In this document: one piece after another, positions 9,400 to 21,553 of the stretch
How positions within the stretch are numbered: position 1 is the first letter of the stretch
Layout of the letters: each line of letters begins with the position of its first letter
Source: Sphingomonas faeni
Lineage (GTDB): Bacteria; Pseudomonadota; Alphaproteobacteria; Sphingomonadales; Sphingomonadaceae
Length of the DNA: 64,000 nt
Assembly (NCBI RefSeq): GCF_030817315.1
Contig: NZ_JAUSZF010000001.1
Span: 2,526,501-2,590,500 of the forward strand
Direction of reading: 5' to 3'
Made by a program: the position numbers and the translations under genes
The notes under the pieces: generated by a model
Seen by the model: the letters and a program-made list of their open reading frames with translations, nothing else
The model's database searches: none
Told to the model about the DNA's origin: nothing

Positions 9400-9510
9400 A
9401 TGTCGATCCGTTTCGAAACCGCTCAGCGCATCGCCTTCTCGCTCGTCGGCGCATTGTTCTTTGCAGCCATCGCAGTCGGCACCGCCGTCCCGATCATCCC
9501 CATCGCCTGA
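9400..9510 (+). CDS. 36-residue membrane micropeptide
   Basis: Short frame preceded by a clear AAGGAA ribosome binding site (9388-9393). The product begins MSIRFETAQRIAFSLVGALF and continues as one hydrophobic helix ending PIIPIA. It has a short N-in, helix, C-out layout with Arg at positions 4 and 10. It is followed 12 nt later by a second micropeptide gene. No family was recognised. The good ribosome binding site, the hydrophobic pattern and the tandem partner argue for a real gene; a role at the membrane, perhaps as a regulator of a larger complex, is inference. Confidence 0.6.
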   Translation: MSIRFETAQRIAFSLVGALFFAAIAVGTAVPIIPIA

Positions 9511-9522
9511 TCGAGATACATC

Positions 9523-9609
9523 ATGAACCGCAGCATCCTCATAGGCTTGATCGCCTTTTCGACCACCGTCCTGCTGATCGCCACGCATACCGGCGGCGCG
9601 CTCGCCTGA
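9523..9609 (+). CDS. 28-residue membrane micropeptide
   Basis: Second of two adjacent tiny genes. The product MNRSILIGLIAFSTTVLLIA, then THTGGALA, is a single hydrophobic helix with a basic N-terminus; the end also resembles a signal-peptide cleavage site (ALA). Spacing to the first micropeptide is 12 nt and the upstream GAGATA is only a weak ribosome binding site, so translation may depend on the first gene. Unknown function. Confidence 0.45.
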   Translation: MNRSILIGLIAFSTTVLLIATHTGGALA

Positions 9610-9636
9610 AAACCAAGGCGCCGACCGGCGACAGGT

Positions 9637-10254
9637 TCAGGCAGGCGCGCCGACCCCCACCGGGCCGACCGGTGCTTCTTCCTCGCGCGAATAGGTACCG
9701 ATCAACAGCCCCGCCGCGAGCACATGGCCGGTGATGGCCTCGATCACCGCCGAACGCCCGGGCGTTGCGCCGACCTCCCCTGCCCCCGCGCCGATCGCAA
9801 AAACCTGGAACGCATAGCGGTGCTCGCCATGACCGCTGGGCGGATCGGGCGGCAACCAGCCTTCGCGCAGATAGGAATTGCGGCCGACGTCGTGACCGTT
9901 CGCGTCGCCCTCACCGTCCGCGGCGATCGCGCCCTCCGCCAGATTACCCGCGTCCGCTTCAAGGCCCCAGATGATCGCGTGGACCAGCGGCTGCGGGGTC
10001 GGGGCATCGGCATCCTCAACGATCAGCACCATGCGTTCGGTTCCGGCGGGCGGTTCGCTCCACACGAGTGGCGGCGATATGCCTTCTCCGTCCGCGGTAA
10101 AGCGAGGCGGCAACCGCGCTTCGTGCGCAAACGCCGGGCTGGTCAGGTTCAGTGTGTCGAAGTTTTCGCCGAGCTGGACGATCGCGAGCTTATCGATACC
10201 GGCGCGCAGGCCGCTCATCGCGTGGCCCAGCCAGGTGGGGATATGTTCGAGCAT
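9637..10254 (-). CDS. YbhB/YbcL (PEBP-like) family protein
   Basis: 205-residue protein of the phosphatidylethanolamine-binding-protein fold, the bacterial YbhB/YbcL group. Visible signatures are FTADGEGISPPLVWSEPP at about 52-69, VEDADAPTP at 78-86 (ligand-pocket Asp residues), HAIIWG at 91-96 and the C-terminal GEHRYAFQVFAI. There is no obvious signal peptide, so probably cytoplasmic. The biochemical role of the bacterial group is unclear. It follows the lipoprotein gene with a 3-nt gap, so the two are likely co-transcribed. Confidence 0.88.
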   Translation of the reverse strand: MLEHIPTWLGHAMSGLRAGIDKLAIVQLGENFDTLNLTSPAFAHEARLPPRFTADGEGISPPLVWSEPPAGTERMVLIVEDADAPTPQPLVHAIIWGLEADAGNLAEGAIAADGEGDANGHDVGRNSYLREGWLPPDPPSGHGEHRYAFQVFAIGAGAGEVGATPGRSAVIEAITGHVLAAGLLIGTYSREEEAPVGPVGVGAPA

Positions 10255-10257
10255 GGC

Positions 10258-10770
10258 TTATCCTTCGGAAGGGCAGGTTTCGGCTCGACGCGCAGGCGCC
10301 GCACCATCATACCAGTCGCTCTGCGGGCCCATCTTGGCCGCGTCGTGGTAGCAGACCTGAGTCTTGCCGCGCTTCGGGTCGACGATCACCGTCCAGTTGT
10401 GGTTGCCGCAATTATTCTCTTCGCAGCCCCAGGATGCGACTCGGTCACCCATATTGAAAACCGGCGTCGCTGGCCCGGAGCGACCGCGGATCATCTCGCG
10501 CAGCTTCGCATCGCCGACTGCGTTGACGAGGCCGGTCGCAACATCGGTGCGATCGAAGAAATCGACGCCGCCGACCGCATCATGGGGGTATTTCCCGACA
10601 TAGGCGGTGATCGGCGTGGTCTGCGCCTGCCCTGCGATCGGCTTTGGCGCGCGAGTTTCAGGGGGAACAAAACCGCTGGGCGACGCGGTCTTGGTGGGAT
10701 CGTCGTTGCGACCGCATCCGCCGACGAGCAGGGGCGCCGCGAGCAGCGCGACCGCGATTGCCGTCCTCAT
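10258..10770 (-). CDS. Small lipoprotein, possibly Ivy-like
   Basis: 170 residues from the ATG at 10770, giving signal peptide MRTAIAVALLAAPLLVGGC with lipobox LVGG|C (Cys19), so a lipid-anchored envelope protein. An in-frame ATG at 10815 is less likely because it would bury the signal. The body ends with a Cys-rich section: WGCEENNC, NHNWTVIVDPKRGKTQVCYHD. The spacing of a CxxxxC loop before a VDP..GK..VC strand recalls Ivy-type lysozyme inhibitors (their CKPHDC loop), but the key His is missing, so this is a weak structural guess only. It precedes the YbhB gene by 3 nt. Confidence 0.6.
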   Translation of the reverse strand: MRTAIAVALLAAPLLVGGCGRNDDPTKTASPSGFVPPETRAPKPIAGQAQTTPITAYVGKYPHDAVGGVDFFDRTDVATGLVNAVGDAKLREMIRGRSGPATPVFNMGDRVASWGCEENNCGNHNWTVIVDPKRGKTQVCYHDAAKMGPQSDWYDGAAPARRAETCPSEG

Positions 10771-10870
10771 GATCGCACCGTCGTCATTGCCTGATCTCCT
10801 GAACCTCTCCTGCAACGCATCGACCGGCAGCGTGGTTGCGGAGGCTATGCGGTGCGACCATGTCGGGCGG

Positions 10871-11296
10871 ATGAAGCATGATCTCGATCGTTTCGTTGCG
10901 GCGCAGGACGGCGTCTATCCGCAAGCGCTGGCGGAGTTGGAGCGCGGGGCGAAGCGCAGCCACTGGATGTGGTTCATTTTCCCGCAGATCGCCGGACTGG
11001 GGCAAAGCGAAATGGCGCGAACCTATGCGATTGCCGGGGCGGACGAGGCTCGGGCGTATCTCGCGCATCCGGTACTTGGACCGCGACTGATGGCGGTGAC
11101 GCAGGCGGTGACTGCCGCGCCTGGCTCGGCCCAGACGATCCTTGGCGGCATCGACGCAGTGAAGTTGCGGTCGTCGATGACGCTGTTCGCAGCGGTTGCC
11201 GACGACCCGACGTTGTTCCGCGCCGCGCTCGACCGGTTCTTCGGTGGCGAAGACGACCGGGCGACGCTGGACCTGCTTGCGTCGACGCCGCGATAA
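10871..11296 (+). CDS. DUF1810 family protein
   Basis: 141-residue cytoplasmic protein starting MKHDLDRFVAAQ. The hallmark GAKRSHWMWFIFPQ lies at about 26-39, followed by GLGQSEMARTYAI and SSMTLFAAV. This is the DUF1810 family (sometimes called calpastatin-like in annotation), of unknown function. The ATG at 10871 is chosen because the family starts shortly before this motif; earlier in-frame ATGs overlap the divergent lipoprotein gene. Confidence 0.88.
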   Translation: MKHDLDRFVAAQDGVYPQALAELERGAKRSHWMWFIFPQIAGLGQSEMARTYAIAGADEARAYLAHPVLGPRLMAVTQAVTAAPGSAQTILGGIDAVKLRSSMTLFAAVADDPTLFRAALDRFFGGEDDRATLDLLASTPR

Positions 11297-11375
11297 GACG
11301 CCTCAATAAGACGGGTGTATCGTTGGCGAAAGGTGTAGCATCGCCCCGGGGCCTTCCGCCCCGTGAGGTGTGGTC

Positions 11376-11501
11376 ATGGCCAAGAGCCAGAAGAAATCGA
11401 GCAAGGAAGTTCGCAAACCCAAGGCCGAAAAAGCGCCCAAGGCGAATGCGTCGAACCCGACCACCAAGGGTAAGCCGGTTGAGATGACGACGCTCAACTA
11501 G
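11376..11501 (+). CDS. 41-residue lysine-rich protein
   Basis: Short frame with a GAGGTG ribosome binding site at 11364-11369. The product starts MAKSQKKSSKEVRKPKAEKA and ends PTTKGKPVEMTTLN; about 11 of the first 23 residues are Lys or Arg. It is unrelated to DUF1810 and separated from it by 79 nt. Similar short basic proteins occur in sphingomonads as unnamed genes (from memory, not searched). Nucleic-acid binding or disorder is plausible from composition only. Confidence 0.55.
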   Translation: MAKSQKKSSKEVRKPKAEKAPKANASNPTTKGKPVEMTTLN

Positions 11502-11559
11502 GGCGTTTGGCTGGGCACCGTCGTTCGCGTTCGACGGTCGTTTGGCGCATTCAGTCCCC

Positions 11560-11640
11560 GTCATCCTGACGCAAGTGAGGATGCAGGGTAACGGGCGTCG
11601 ATCGTCTGGGCTCTGGATCCTGACTTTCGTCAGGATGACG
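11560..11640. repeat. Palindromic doublet, family F copy 1
   Basis: Left arm CGTCATCCTGACGCAAGTGA, right arm GACTTTCGTCAGGATGACG. The central portion reads GGCTCTGGATCCTG, a string also present in the second copy at 54747-54827. Confidence 0.75.
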
Positions 11641-11784
11641 GGGTTTTTGAGGCGCGTGGCTTAACTTGCCGGTCGTAGAAACTTTGGCCTGTTACCGTGG
11701 CTTATCTTGAGTTGCGGCGCCTCTGACTCGCTGCCTCGCTTGGCACGCGCAGTTCGGACCACCAGCTACCCCGACTGTTCCGCA

Positions 11785-11812
11785 TAGACCGCCTTCCGAC
11801 GGTCTATGCGAA
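11785..11812 (-). terminator. Hairpin after gyrB
   Basis: GCATAGACCG, spacer CCTTCCGA, CGGTCTATGC: a 10-bp perfect stem 9 nt past the gyrB stop (minus strand). No long T run, so factor-independent termination is only possible, not certain. Confidence 0.5.
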
Positions 11813-11820
11813 AACCGCAC

Positions 11821-15771
<3,951 letters not shown>

Positions 15772-16998
15772 TTAGTGAGCGGGGCCGACCGCGATGCGCG
15801 TCGCGCCGCCACCGATCGCGTCGAACAGCGCGTCTTCGGTCCCGGTCATCCACACCTGCCCGCGCCCCGACAGCCGCTCGAACAGCGCCGCGCGGCGCGC
15901 CGGATCGAGGTGGGCGGCGACCTCGTCGAGCAGCAGTATCGGCGACTGACCGGTCCGCTCGGCGACCAGTTCGGCATGCGCAAGGACGATGCTAAGGAGG
16001 AGCGCCTTCTGCTCGCCGGTCGAGGCGAGCGAGGCCGCGCGGGCCTTGTCGAGATGCGTTACCGCGAGGTCGACGCGGTGCGGGCCGACGAGCGTGCGGC
16101 CGGCGGCGGCGTCGCGTGCGCGGCCTTGCGCGAGGTCGGCTTGGAGGCGGGTGGTGTCGCCGGCCCACCCTTCGAGCGTGAGGCCAGCGCGGGGAAACGG
16201 GCCGTCGTCCTGGTGCGCGAGCCTCGTGCCGAGCAGCGCGACGGTCTCGCGCCGGGCGGCGTCGACCGCGGCGCCGTGCTCAGCCATTTGGGCTTCGAGT
16301 GCTGAGAGCCAGTCGCCGTCGGGGCGGCCTTCGTCGGCGAGCAGGCGGTTTCGGGCGCGCATTGCCGCATCGTAGCGGGCGGCGTGGTGCGCGTGGGCGG
16401 GGGCGAGGGCGAGCGTGAGGCGGTCGAGGAAGCCTCGACGTTCGCCGGCGGGGGCGACGAACAGGCGGTCCATCGCGGGGGTGAGCCAGAGGATCGTGAG
16501 CCACTCGGCGAGCGCGTTGGCGGTGGTGGTGGCGCCCTGGATGCGGACGATGCGGCGTTCGGGGGCTGAGGCCAGCGTGCCGGTGGCGACGTCGACTTCG
16601 CCGGCTGCGGGAGCGTCCTGTTTCGCTTCTAGCTCCCCTTCCGCTTGCGGGAGGGGTTGGGGGAGGGACGCGTTTTCCTCGGGAGCGGGCGCCGGTACGT
16701 ACGTCGCGCCCTCCCCTGACCCCTCCCGCAAGCGGGAGGGGGATAAGGTAACGACCTCTCGTTCGCGTTGTGGGGATAAGGTGGCCGCGACGCCGAAGCC
16801 GCCTGCGCCGCCCTGCCTCGCCATCTCCCCGAGAGCCGCTCTCCGCAGCCCGCGGCCGGGCGCGAGGAGCGATACCGCCTCCAGGATATTCGTCTTTCCC
16901 GCACCGTTCTCGCCGGTCAGCACGACGAAGCCTGAGCCCGGCTGGAGCGTCAGGTCGGCATGATTGCGGAAATCGGTAAGGACCAGGCGCGACAGCAT
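15772..16998 (-). CDS. recF: DNA replication and repair protein RecF, with repeat-encoded insert
   Basis: SMC-like ATPase of recombinational repair that helps load RecA at gaps. 408 residues from the ATG at 16998. Walker [10 protein letters not shown] at 29-37, signature [16 protein letters not shown], Walker [13 protein letters not shown], all intact. About 55 residues (roughly 75-133: SPQREREVV through PAAGE) are not RecF-like; they are encoded by about 16600-16776, which contains a family G palindromic element at 16632-16742 read in frame. Family members are normally about 360 residues, so the excess fits. The insert separates the first strands from the [11 protein letters not shown] segment and may form a surface loop. 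dnaN lies 1.8 kb upstream rather than directly adjacent. Confidence 0.95.
   Translation of the reverse strand: MLSRLVLTDFRNHADLTLQPGSGFVVLTGENGAGKTNILEAVSLLAPGRGLRRAALGEMARQGGAGGFGVAATLSPQREREVVTLSPSRLREGSGEGATYVPAPAPEENASLPQPLPQAEGELEAKQDAPAAGEVDVATGTLASAPERRIVRIQGATTTANALAEWLTILWLTPAMDRLFVAPAGERRGFLDRLTLALAPAHAHHAARYDAAMRARNRLLADEGRPDGDWLSALEAQMAEHGAAVDAARRETVALLGTRLAHQDDGPFPRAGLTLEGWAGDTTRLQADLAQGRARDAAAGRTLVGPHRVDLAVTHLDKARAASLASTGEQKALLLSIVLAHAELVAERTGQSPILLLDEVAAHLDPARRAALFERLSGRGQVWMTGTEDALFDAIGGGATRIAVGPAH
16632..16742. repeat. Palindromic doublet, family G copy 2, inside recF
   Basis: Left arm CCCCTTCCGCTTGCGGGAGG then GGTTGGGGGAGGG; right arm CCCTCCCCTGACCCCTCCCG then CAAGCGGGAGGGGG. 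The right part matches 7500-7550 with two mismatches. It is wholly within the recF reading frame and introduces no stop. Confidence 0.9.
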
Positions 16999-17043
16999 CG
17001 CCTCGGCCTTAGAGGAGTTTCGCAGCCGATTGCATCGCCCTTT

Positions 17044-17117
17044 TCCCGTTCGGCCAGAGCGAAGTCGAAGGTCATGGCACAAGCTACGGTGCTTCGACTA
17101 CGCTCAGCACGAACGGC
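17044..17117. repeat. Inverted repeat upstream of recF
   Basis: CCCGTTCGGCCAGAGCGAAG then TCGAAGG on the left faces GTGCTTCGACTACGCTCAGC then ACGAACGG on the right. The outer parts (CCGTTCG / CGAACGG) and the TCGAAG / CTTCGA cores are complementary. It lies between the recF start and the coq4-like gene and is sequence-unrelated to the other families here. Confidence 0.6.
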
Positions 17118-17181
17118 GGAGGTGGGGCGGTTTGATCCAACTCCCCGCCAGCGACGCTTGCCGCGCCGTATCAGCCTCCAA

Positions 17182-17991
17182 TCAGGCGGCGATGCGCTCC
17201 GGCGCGATCGCGGGTGCAGCCGGCGCAGTCGCCGCCTTCTGCGTGCTGAGATACGACGCGAGCGCCGGCCCGAGCTCGCGCTGCGCCCGCAAATAGGCGA
17301 CCGGGATGACGATGCCGAGCCTTGCGCGTGCGGCGTCCAGCGGTTCGTGGAGCAGAGACAGGTAATCCTCGCCTGAGATCCACTTCGCCTTGCGCCCGTT
17401 GCGATAGCCTTCCCAGACCGCTTTCGCGAACAGCCGGCTGCCGGTGACGCGGATGCTCTTCAACGCCGCCGCCGAGCCGATCAGCGCCCAGCCCAGCCCG
17501 CCGACCTGCGCATAACTGAACGCGACGAGTGCCGCCTCGCCCATGCTCTCGTCCGCCTTGTAGCCGGTCAGCACGTGCCAGATGTCGTGCGTGTCGCGTA
17601 CCCGCCGGCCGAACCACGCATAGGGATGCGCCAGATCGTCCTCGCTCGGCTCGAGCCGCGAGACTTCGACCAAGCCGTCCGCGGAATAGCCCGTCGTCTC
17701 GAGAAAATTGCGATACGCCGCCCCGACGGTGCCGGGCGCGAAGCTCGCGACGAACGCGGGGTCGGAGAAACGTTGCGCCAACTCGACGCGGTCATAGGCG
17801 ATTCGCCCGCCTTGCTCGGTGGCGATCAGCCGCGCGTAGTTCATCGGTGCATTGCCGACGTTCAACGCGCGCATGATCCGAAACACCTGCGTCGTGTCGT
17901 CGCCGTTCGCGAGCAATTTCTTGATCGCATCGAACGCCGTACGCCAATCGCGACGACCGGTCGTACCGGGAAACGGGGGAAGCTTCGCCAT
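17182..17991 (-). CDS. Coq4-family ubiquinone biosynthesis protein
   Basis: 269-residue protein resembling Coq4, which takes part in ubiquinone assembly and has been linked to removal of the ring C1 carboxylate. The metal-binding motif appears as RDTHDIWHVLTGY followed by GEAAL, i.e. HDxxH then Glu after 12 residues instead of the usual 11. Other Coq4-like stretches: NYARLIATEQGGRIAYDR and WEGYRNGRKAKW. The C-terminus is Ala-rich. It is a single gene between vapC and recF, same strand. Family assignment is fairly sure; exact reaction is by homology. Confidence 0.75.
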   Translation of the reverse strand: MAKLPPFPGTTGRRDWRTAFDAIKKLLANGDDTTQVFRIMRALNVGNAPMNYARLIATEQGGRIAYDRVELAQRFSDPAFVASFAPGTVGAAYRNFLETTGYSADGLVEVSRLEPSEDDLAHPYAWFGRRVRDTHDIWHVLTGYKADESMGEAALVAFSYAQVGGLGWALIGSAAALKSIRVTGSRLFAKAVWEGYRNGRKAKWISGEDYLSLLHEPLDAARARLGIVIPVAYLRAQRELGPALASYLSTQKAATAPAAPAIAPERIAA

Positions 17992-18043
17992 CGAGTCGGC
18001 TCCTTACTGACATTGCTGTTAGTAATGGCGCGTCGGTACGACG

Positions 18044-18471
18044 TCAAGCACCATCAATCGTCGCGATGGCGACGTTCACGGCGCGGGCGCCATCGATCAT
18101 ACCCTTGTCGAATGTTGCAAGGCTGAAGCCTCGTCGCTGCGCGATCGCAACATGAAGTGCGTCACCGGCACGTAAGCCATGCGGTCCGGCATCGACCAAC
18201 GTCACGGCGCGATAGAAATCCGCCGCAACGACCTCGACGATCGTCATGCCGATCGCAGTCCTGCGCCACACATCCTCCGCCGCATCACGACGCGCCCGCG
18301 AAAGCACGCCCATGCGGAATTTCATCGCCAACGCACTAGCGACTTCGGTCATGACCCAGCCACTTACCGCCAGATCGTCTTGAGATCGCTGCTCGATCCA
18401 GGCGGCGGCAACATCGCTGCGACTCTCTTCTACAATTAGCGCGACGATCAACGATGCGTCGCAGTATATCA

Positions 18472-18472
<1 letters not shown>
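18044..18472 (-). CDS. vapC: VapC-like PIN-domain toxin
   Basis: Type II toxin, predicted Mg-dependent RNase of the PIN fold. 142 residues. The acidic active-site residues are all visible: D5 (YCDAS), E43 (MTEVASAL), D104 (AGDALHVA) and D122 (TFDKGM), so it is likely active. The ATG at 18472 shares one nucleotide with the antitoxin stop (TGATG), the typical coupled arrangement. RNA target cannot be predicted. Confidence 0.9.
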
Positions 18473-18736
<264 letters not shown>

Positions 18737-18766
18737 TAGTCCCGAGCGAGCCGATCGGCAATCAAC

Positions 18767-19885
18767 TCACACACGCATCGGCATCAACACATAGAGCGCG
18801 GGCGACTTGTCGTTTTCGCGGATCAGGGTCGGGGCTGCCGCGTCCGCCAAATGTACCTCGACCATGTCGCCGTCGATCTGGGCGAGGATGTCCATCAGGT
18901 AGCGGCTGTTGAAGCCGATCTCGAACGGCAGGGCGACGTAATCGCCGGGGACTTCCTCCGCCGCGGTGCCGTTCTCGGGCGAGGTCACCGACAGCGTGAT
19001 CTTGTCGCGGTCGAGCGCCATCTTCACGGCGCGGGTCTTCTCCGTCGCGATCGTGGAGACGCGGTCGACGCCTTCCATGAAGCTCTTGGGGTCGATCTTG
19101 AGGATCTTGTCGTTGCCGGTCGGGATGACGCGGCTGTAATCGGGGAAGGTGCCGTCGATCAGCTTCGAGGTCAGGATCGCCTGGCCGAGGTCGAAGCGGA
19201 TCTTGGTCGGCGACAGCGAGACGCCGACCGAGCCGTCGACCTCGTCGAGCAGCTTGCGCAGCTCGCCGATGCATTTGCGCGGCACGATCACGTCGGGCAT
19301 CGATTCGGCACCCTCTGGGCGCGGCAGCGTGACGCGGGCGAGACGGTGGCCGTCGGTCGCGGCGGCCTTCAATACCGGGTTCGAGCTGTCGCCGTCGGCC
19401 ACGTGCAGGAAGATGCCGTTCAGATAATAGCGCGTCTCTTCGGTCGAGATCGCGAATCGCGTCTTGTCGATGATCTGCTTGAGCGTCTCGGCGGGCAGCT
19501 CGAACTGGGTCGGCAGTTCACCCTCGGCGATCACCGGGAAATCGTCGCGCGGCAGCGTGCCGAGCGAAAAGCGCGCGCGACCTGCGACGATGCTCATCCG
19601 GCCCTCCGACGCGGCGAGCTGGACCTGGCTACCCTCGGGGAGTTTCCGGGCGATGTCGAACAGCGTGTGCGCGGACACGGTGGTCGCGCCGGGCTGGTCG
19701 ACTGCCGCCGCGATCGATTCGTTGATCTGGAGATCAAGATCGGTGGCCATCAGCTTGAGCGTGCCCTCGGCAGTCGCCTCGATCAGCACGTTCGACAGGA
19801 TGGGGATGGTGTTGCGCCGCTCCACCACGGACTGGACATGGCTCAGCCCCTTGAGGAGCGTTGCGCGTTCGATCGTCGCCTTCAT
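18767..19885 (-). CDS. dnaN: DNA polymerase III beta sliding clamp
   Basis: Ring-forming processivity clamp, 372 residues from the ATG at 19885 (MKATIERATLLKGLSHVQ). Typical clamp features: ERRNTIPILSNVLIEA at 22-37, LSKLPEG-like ARKLPEGSQV, TDGHRLA at about 180, and the C-terminal YVLMPMRV. A longer in-frame start at 19930 adds 15 non-conserved residues and is rejected. It heads the dnaN/recF/gyrB region, here interrupted by vapBC and coq4. Confidence 0.98.
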   Translation of the reverse strand: MKATIERATLLKGLSHVQSVVERRNTIPILSNVLIEATAEGTLKLMATDLDLQINESIAAAVDQPGATTVSAHTLFDIARKLPEGSQVQLAASEGRMSIVAGRARFSLGTLPRDDFPVIAEGELPTQFELPAETLKQIIDKTRFAISTEETRYYLNGIFLHVADGDSSNPVLKAAATDGHRLARVTLPRPEGAESMPDVIVPRKCIGELRKLLDEVDGSVGVSLSPTKIRFDLGQAILTSKLIDGTFPDYSRVIPTGNDKILKIDPKSFMEGVDRVSTIATEKTRAVKMALDRDKITLSVTSPENGTAAEEVPGDYVALPFEIGFNSRYLMDILAQIDGDMVEVHLADAAAPTLIRENDKSPALYVLMPMRV

Positions 19886-19954
19886 CGTAATTCCCCCCGC
19901 CACCGCAGCCAGAATCGGGGCTGGGGGCAATCCGCAGATGGCTTACCCAACAAC

Positions 19955-19983
19955 AAAGGGTCGGAGCAAGCGCCCCGACCCTT
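19955..19983 (-). terminator. Terminator of the outer-membrane barrel gene
   Basis: On the minus strand: stem AAGGGTCGG, loop of about 10 nt, stem CCGACCCTT, then TGTTGTT. 9-bp stem with a T-rich tail, 46 nt past the stop of the gene at 20029-20682. Confidence 0.75.
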
Positions 19984-20028
19984 CTTTGATCACGGTAAAC
20001 GTCGCGTTAAACCCGTGCGCCGGTTCGA

Positions 20029-20682
20029 TCAGAAGCGGAAGCCGTAGCTGGCGACCACCTGGTGACGATCCGTGTCGACGTCGAATCGGCTGCTGGTGCC
20101 GCCGGTCGCATAGTCGATGTTGCCGCGCTCATAGTTCGAATAGCGATATTCGAGCTTGGCATAGCTGTTCGGGCCGACCGCATGCTCGGCACCGGCACCG
20201 ATGCGCCAGCCGTCGAGCTTGAAGTTGTTGTCGGTGGTCTGGCTGGTGCTGCCGGCGAGGACGTTGAGCTTCGAGTTGGTGTAGCCGCCCTTGACGTACA
20301 GCATCGTCGTCGGTGCGACGACATAGCCTGCGCGTGCGCCGACATAGATGTCGCGACCCTGCTTGACGCGGCCATAACCGAAGTCGCTCGTGTAGTCGTT
20401 GCGGTCGCTCTTCGCGGTCGAGCCGGTCAGTTCGGCCTCTGCGCCGAGCACGATGTTGTCCGATGTCGCGATGTCGTAGCCGATGCCGCCGCCGTACAGC
20501 AGGCCGTCGATCTTCTGGTCGTCGCGCCCGTTGTTGTTGGACACGCTGCTGCCGGCGCCGGTGTGGTCGTAGCCGAGCGTGGCCTCTACGCGAGGGCCGG
20601 TGAAGGTCGGGTTGGTCTGTGCGAGGGCGGGTGCTGCGACTGCGGTGGTGGCGAGCAGCGAGACGGCGATAAGCGTACGCAT
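20029..20682 (-). CDS. Outer-membrane beta-barrel protein
   Basis: 217-residue porin-like protein with a clear signal peptide (MRTLIAVSLLATTAVAAPALA, cleavage before Q). The mature part is a run of amphipathic strands: RVEATLGYDHTG, LLYGGGIGYDIAT, GRDIYVGARAGYVV, WRIGAGAEHAVG, and it ends in the C-terminal Phe signal (YGFRF) read by the BAM complex. It is of the small 8-strand OmpA/Opacity-type group common in sphingomonads; ligand unknown. It has its own terminator downstream. Confidence 0.87.
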   Translation of the reverse strand: MRTLIAVSLLATTAVAAPALAQTNPTFTGPRVEATLGYDHTGAGSSVSNNNGRDDQKIDGLLYGGGIGYDIATSDNIVLGAEAELTGSTAKSDRNDYTSDFGYGRVKQGRDIYVGARAGYVVAPTTMLYVKGGYTNSKLNVLAGSTSQTTDNNFKLDGWRIGAGAEHAVGPNSYAKLEYRYSNYERGNIDYATGGTSSRFDVDTDRHQVVASYGFRF

Positions 20683-20822
20683 TGGGGTTACTCCTTACTA
20701 TCTGGGCACCCCAAAACGCGGGGTGGACCGCTCCAATGGACTAACCGCGCGGACGTTGCATGAACCCCAGATAAACACGGAAATCCGTTGCTTTTGCGCC
20801 ACAGGGGGTTGAAACGCGGCCT

Positions 20823-21506
20823 ATGATTCCAAGCCATCGGCAGGGTGAAGCGGACGCCCGATCAACCGACATTCCGGCCCCGCGGAAAGGTCGCGATTTC
20901 GTCGCGCGGCACGGCGAAACCGTGTTCAACGCGGCGCACCGGTTGCAGGGAAATGCGCCGCATACGCCTTTGACGCGGGCGGGGTTCGCGCAGGCCGACG
21001 AGCTTGGGCGAGCGTTGCGGGCGTTGCTGGGGGTGAAGCCGGCGTTGGCGTTGTGGGCGTCGCCGACGGGGCGAGCCTTGCAGACGCTGGCAGTGATCTG
21101 CGAGCATCTGGAGCTGGATTGGCATGGTGCGCGGACCGATGCTCGCCTGGTCGAGATCGACATGGGGTCGTGGGGCGGGCGCTATTATGCGGACGTGATC
21201 GACGAGGTCGGGCCGGTGATGCTGCCGGGTGGGGCGCTGAAACCTTCGCCGGATGGCGAGACCTATGCGGAGATTGCGGTTCGGGTTGGTGGGTGGCTTG
21301 CTGATACTTCGGAAGATCCGGGCGATCGGCTGGTGGTCATGCACGGAATTTCGAGTCGGGTGATGCTGGGAGTGATGACCGGGGCGGCGGTCGATCCAGT
21401 GCTTGGCGCGCCGGTTGCGAAGGGGTTGCCGCAGGGGTCGGTTACGCTGGTCGAGAACGGGCGGGCGACGGTGCCGCATCTGGGTACGGGGTTTGCTCCG
21501 GCGTGA
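20823..21506 (+). CDS. Histidine phosphatase family protein
   Basis: 227 residues of the phosphoglycerate-mutase-like fold. The catalytic RHGE motif is at 29-32 (FVARHGETVFN), with the second active-site His in VVMHGISSRV near residue 174 and the phosphate-pocket region SPTGRALQTL. The short poorly conserved N-terminus leaves the exact start open; 20823 is the first ATG and no strong ribosome binding site is visible. Substrate cannot be told: relatives act on sugar phosphates, phosphoproteins or cobalamin precursors. Confidence 0.85.
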   Translation: MIPSHRQGEADARSTDIPAPRKGRDFVARHGETVFNAAHRLQGNAPHTPLTRAGFAQADELGRALRALLGVKPALALWASPTGRALQTLAVICEHLELDWHGARTDARLVEIDMGSWGGRYYADVIDEVGPVMLPGGALKPSPDGETYAEIAVRVGGWLADTSEDPGDRLVVMHGISSRVMLGVMTGAAVDPVLGAPVAKGLPQGSVTLVENGRATVPHLGTGFAPA

Positions 21507-21553
21507 GATCTGGTTGGGTGGAAGGCCACTTATCGGGGGTGCGGACTTTTGCA

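Larger units (their letters stand above)
11502..11820. other. Gene-free region holding a family F repeat
   Basis: No gene seen in 319 nt between the lysine-rich micro-gene and the 3' end of gyrB. It contains the family F palindromic doublet at 11560-11640. A short inverted repeat with TATGCG at each end (11785-11812, GCATAGACCG..CGGTCTATGC) lies close to the gyrB stop and could act as its terminator. Confidence 0.6.
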
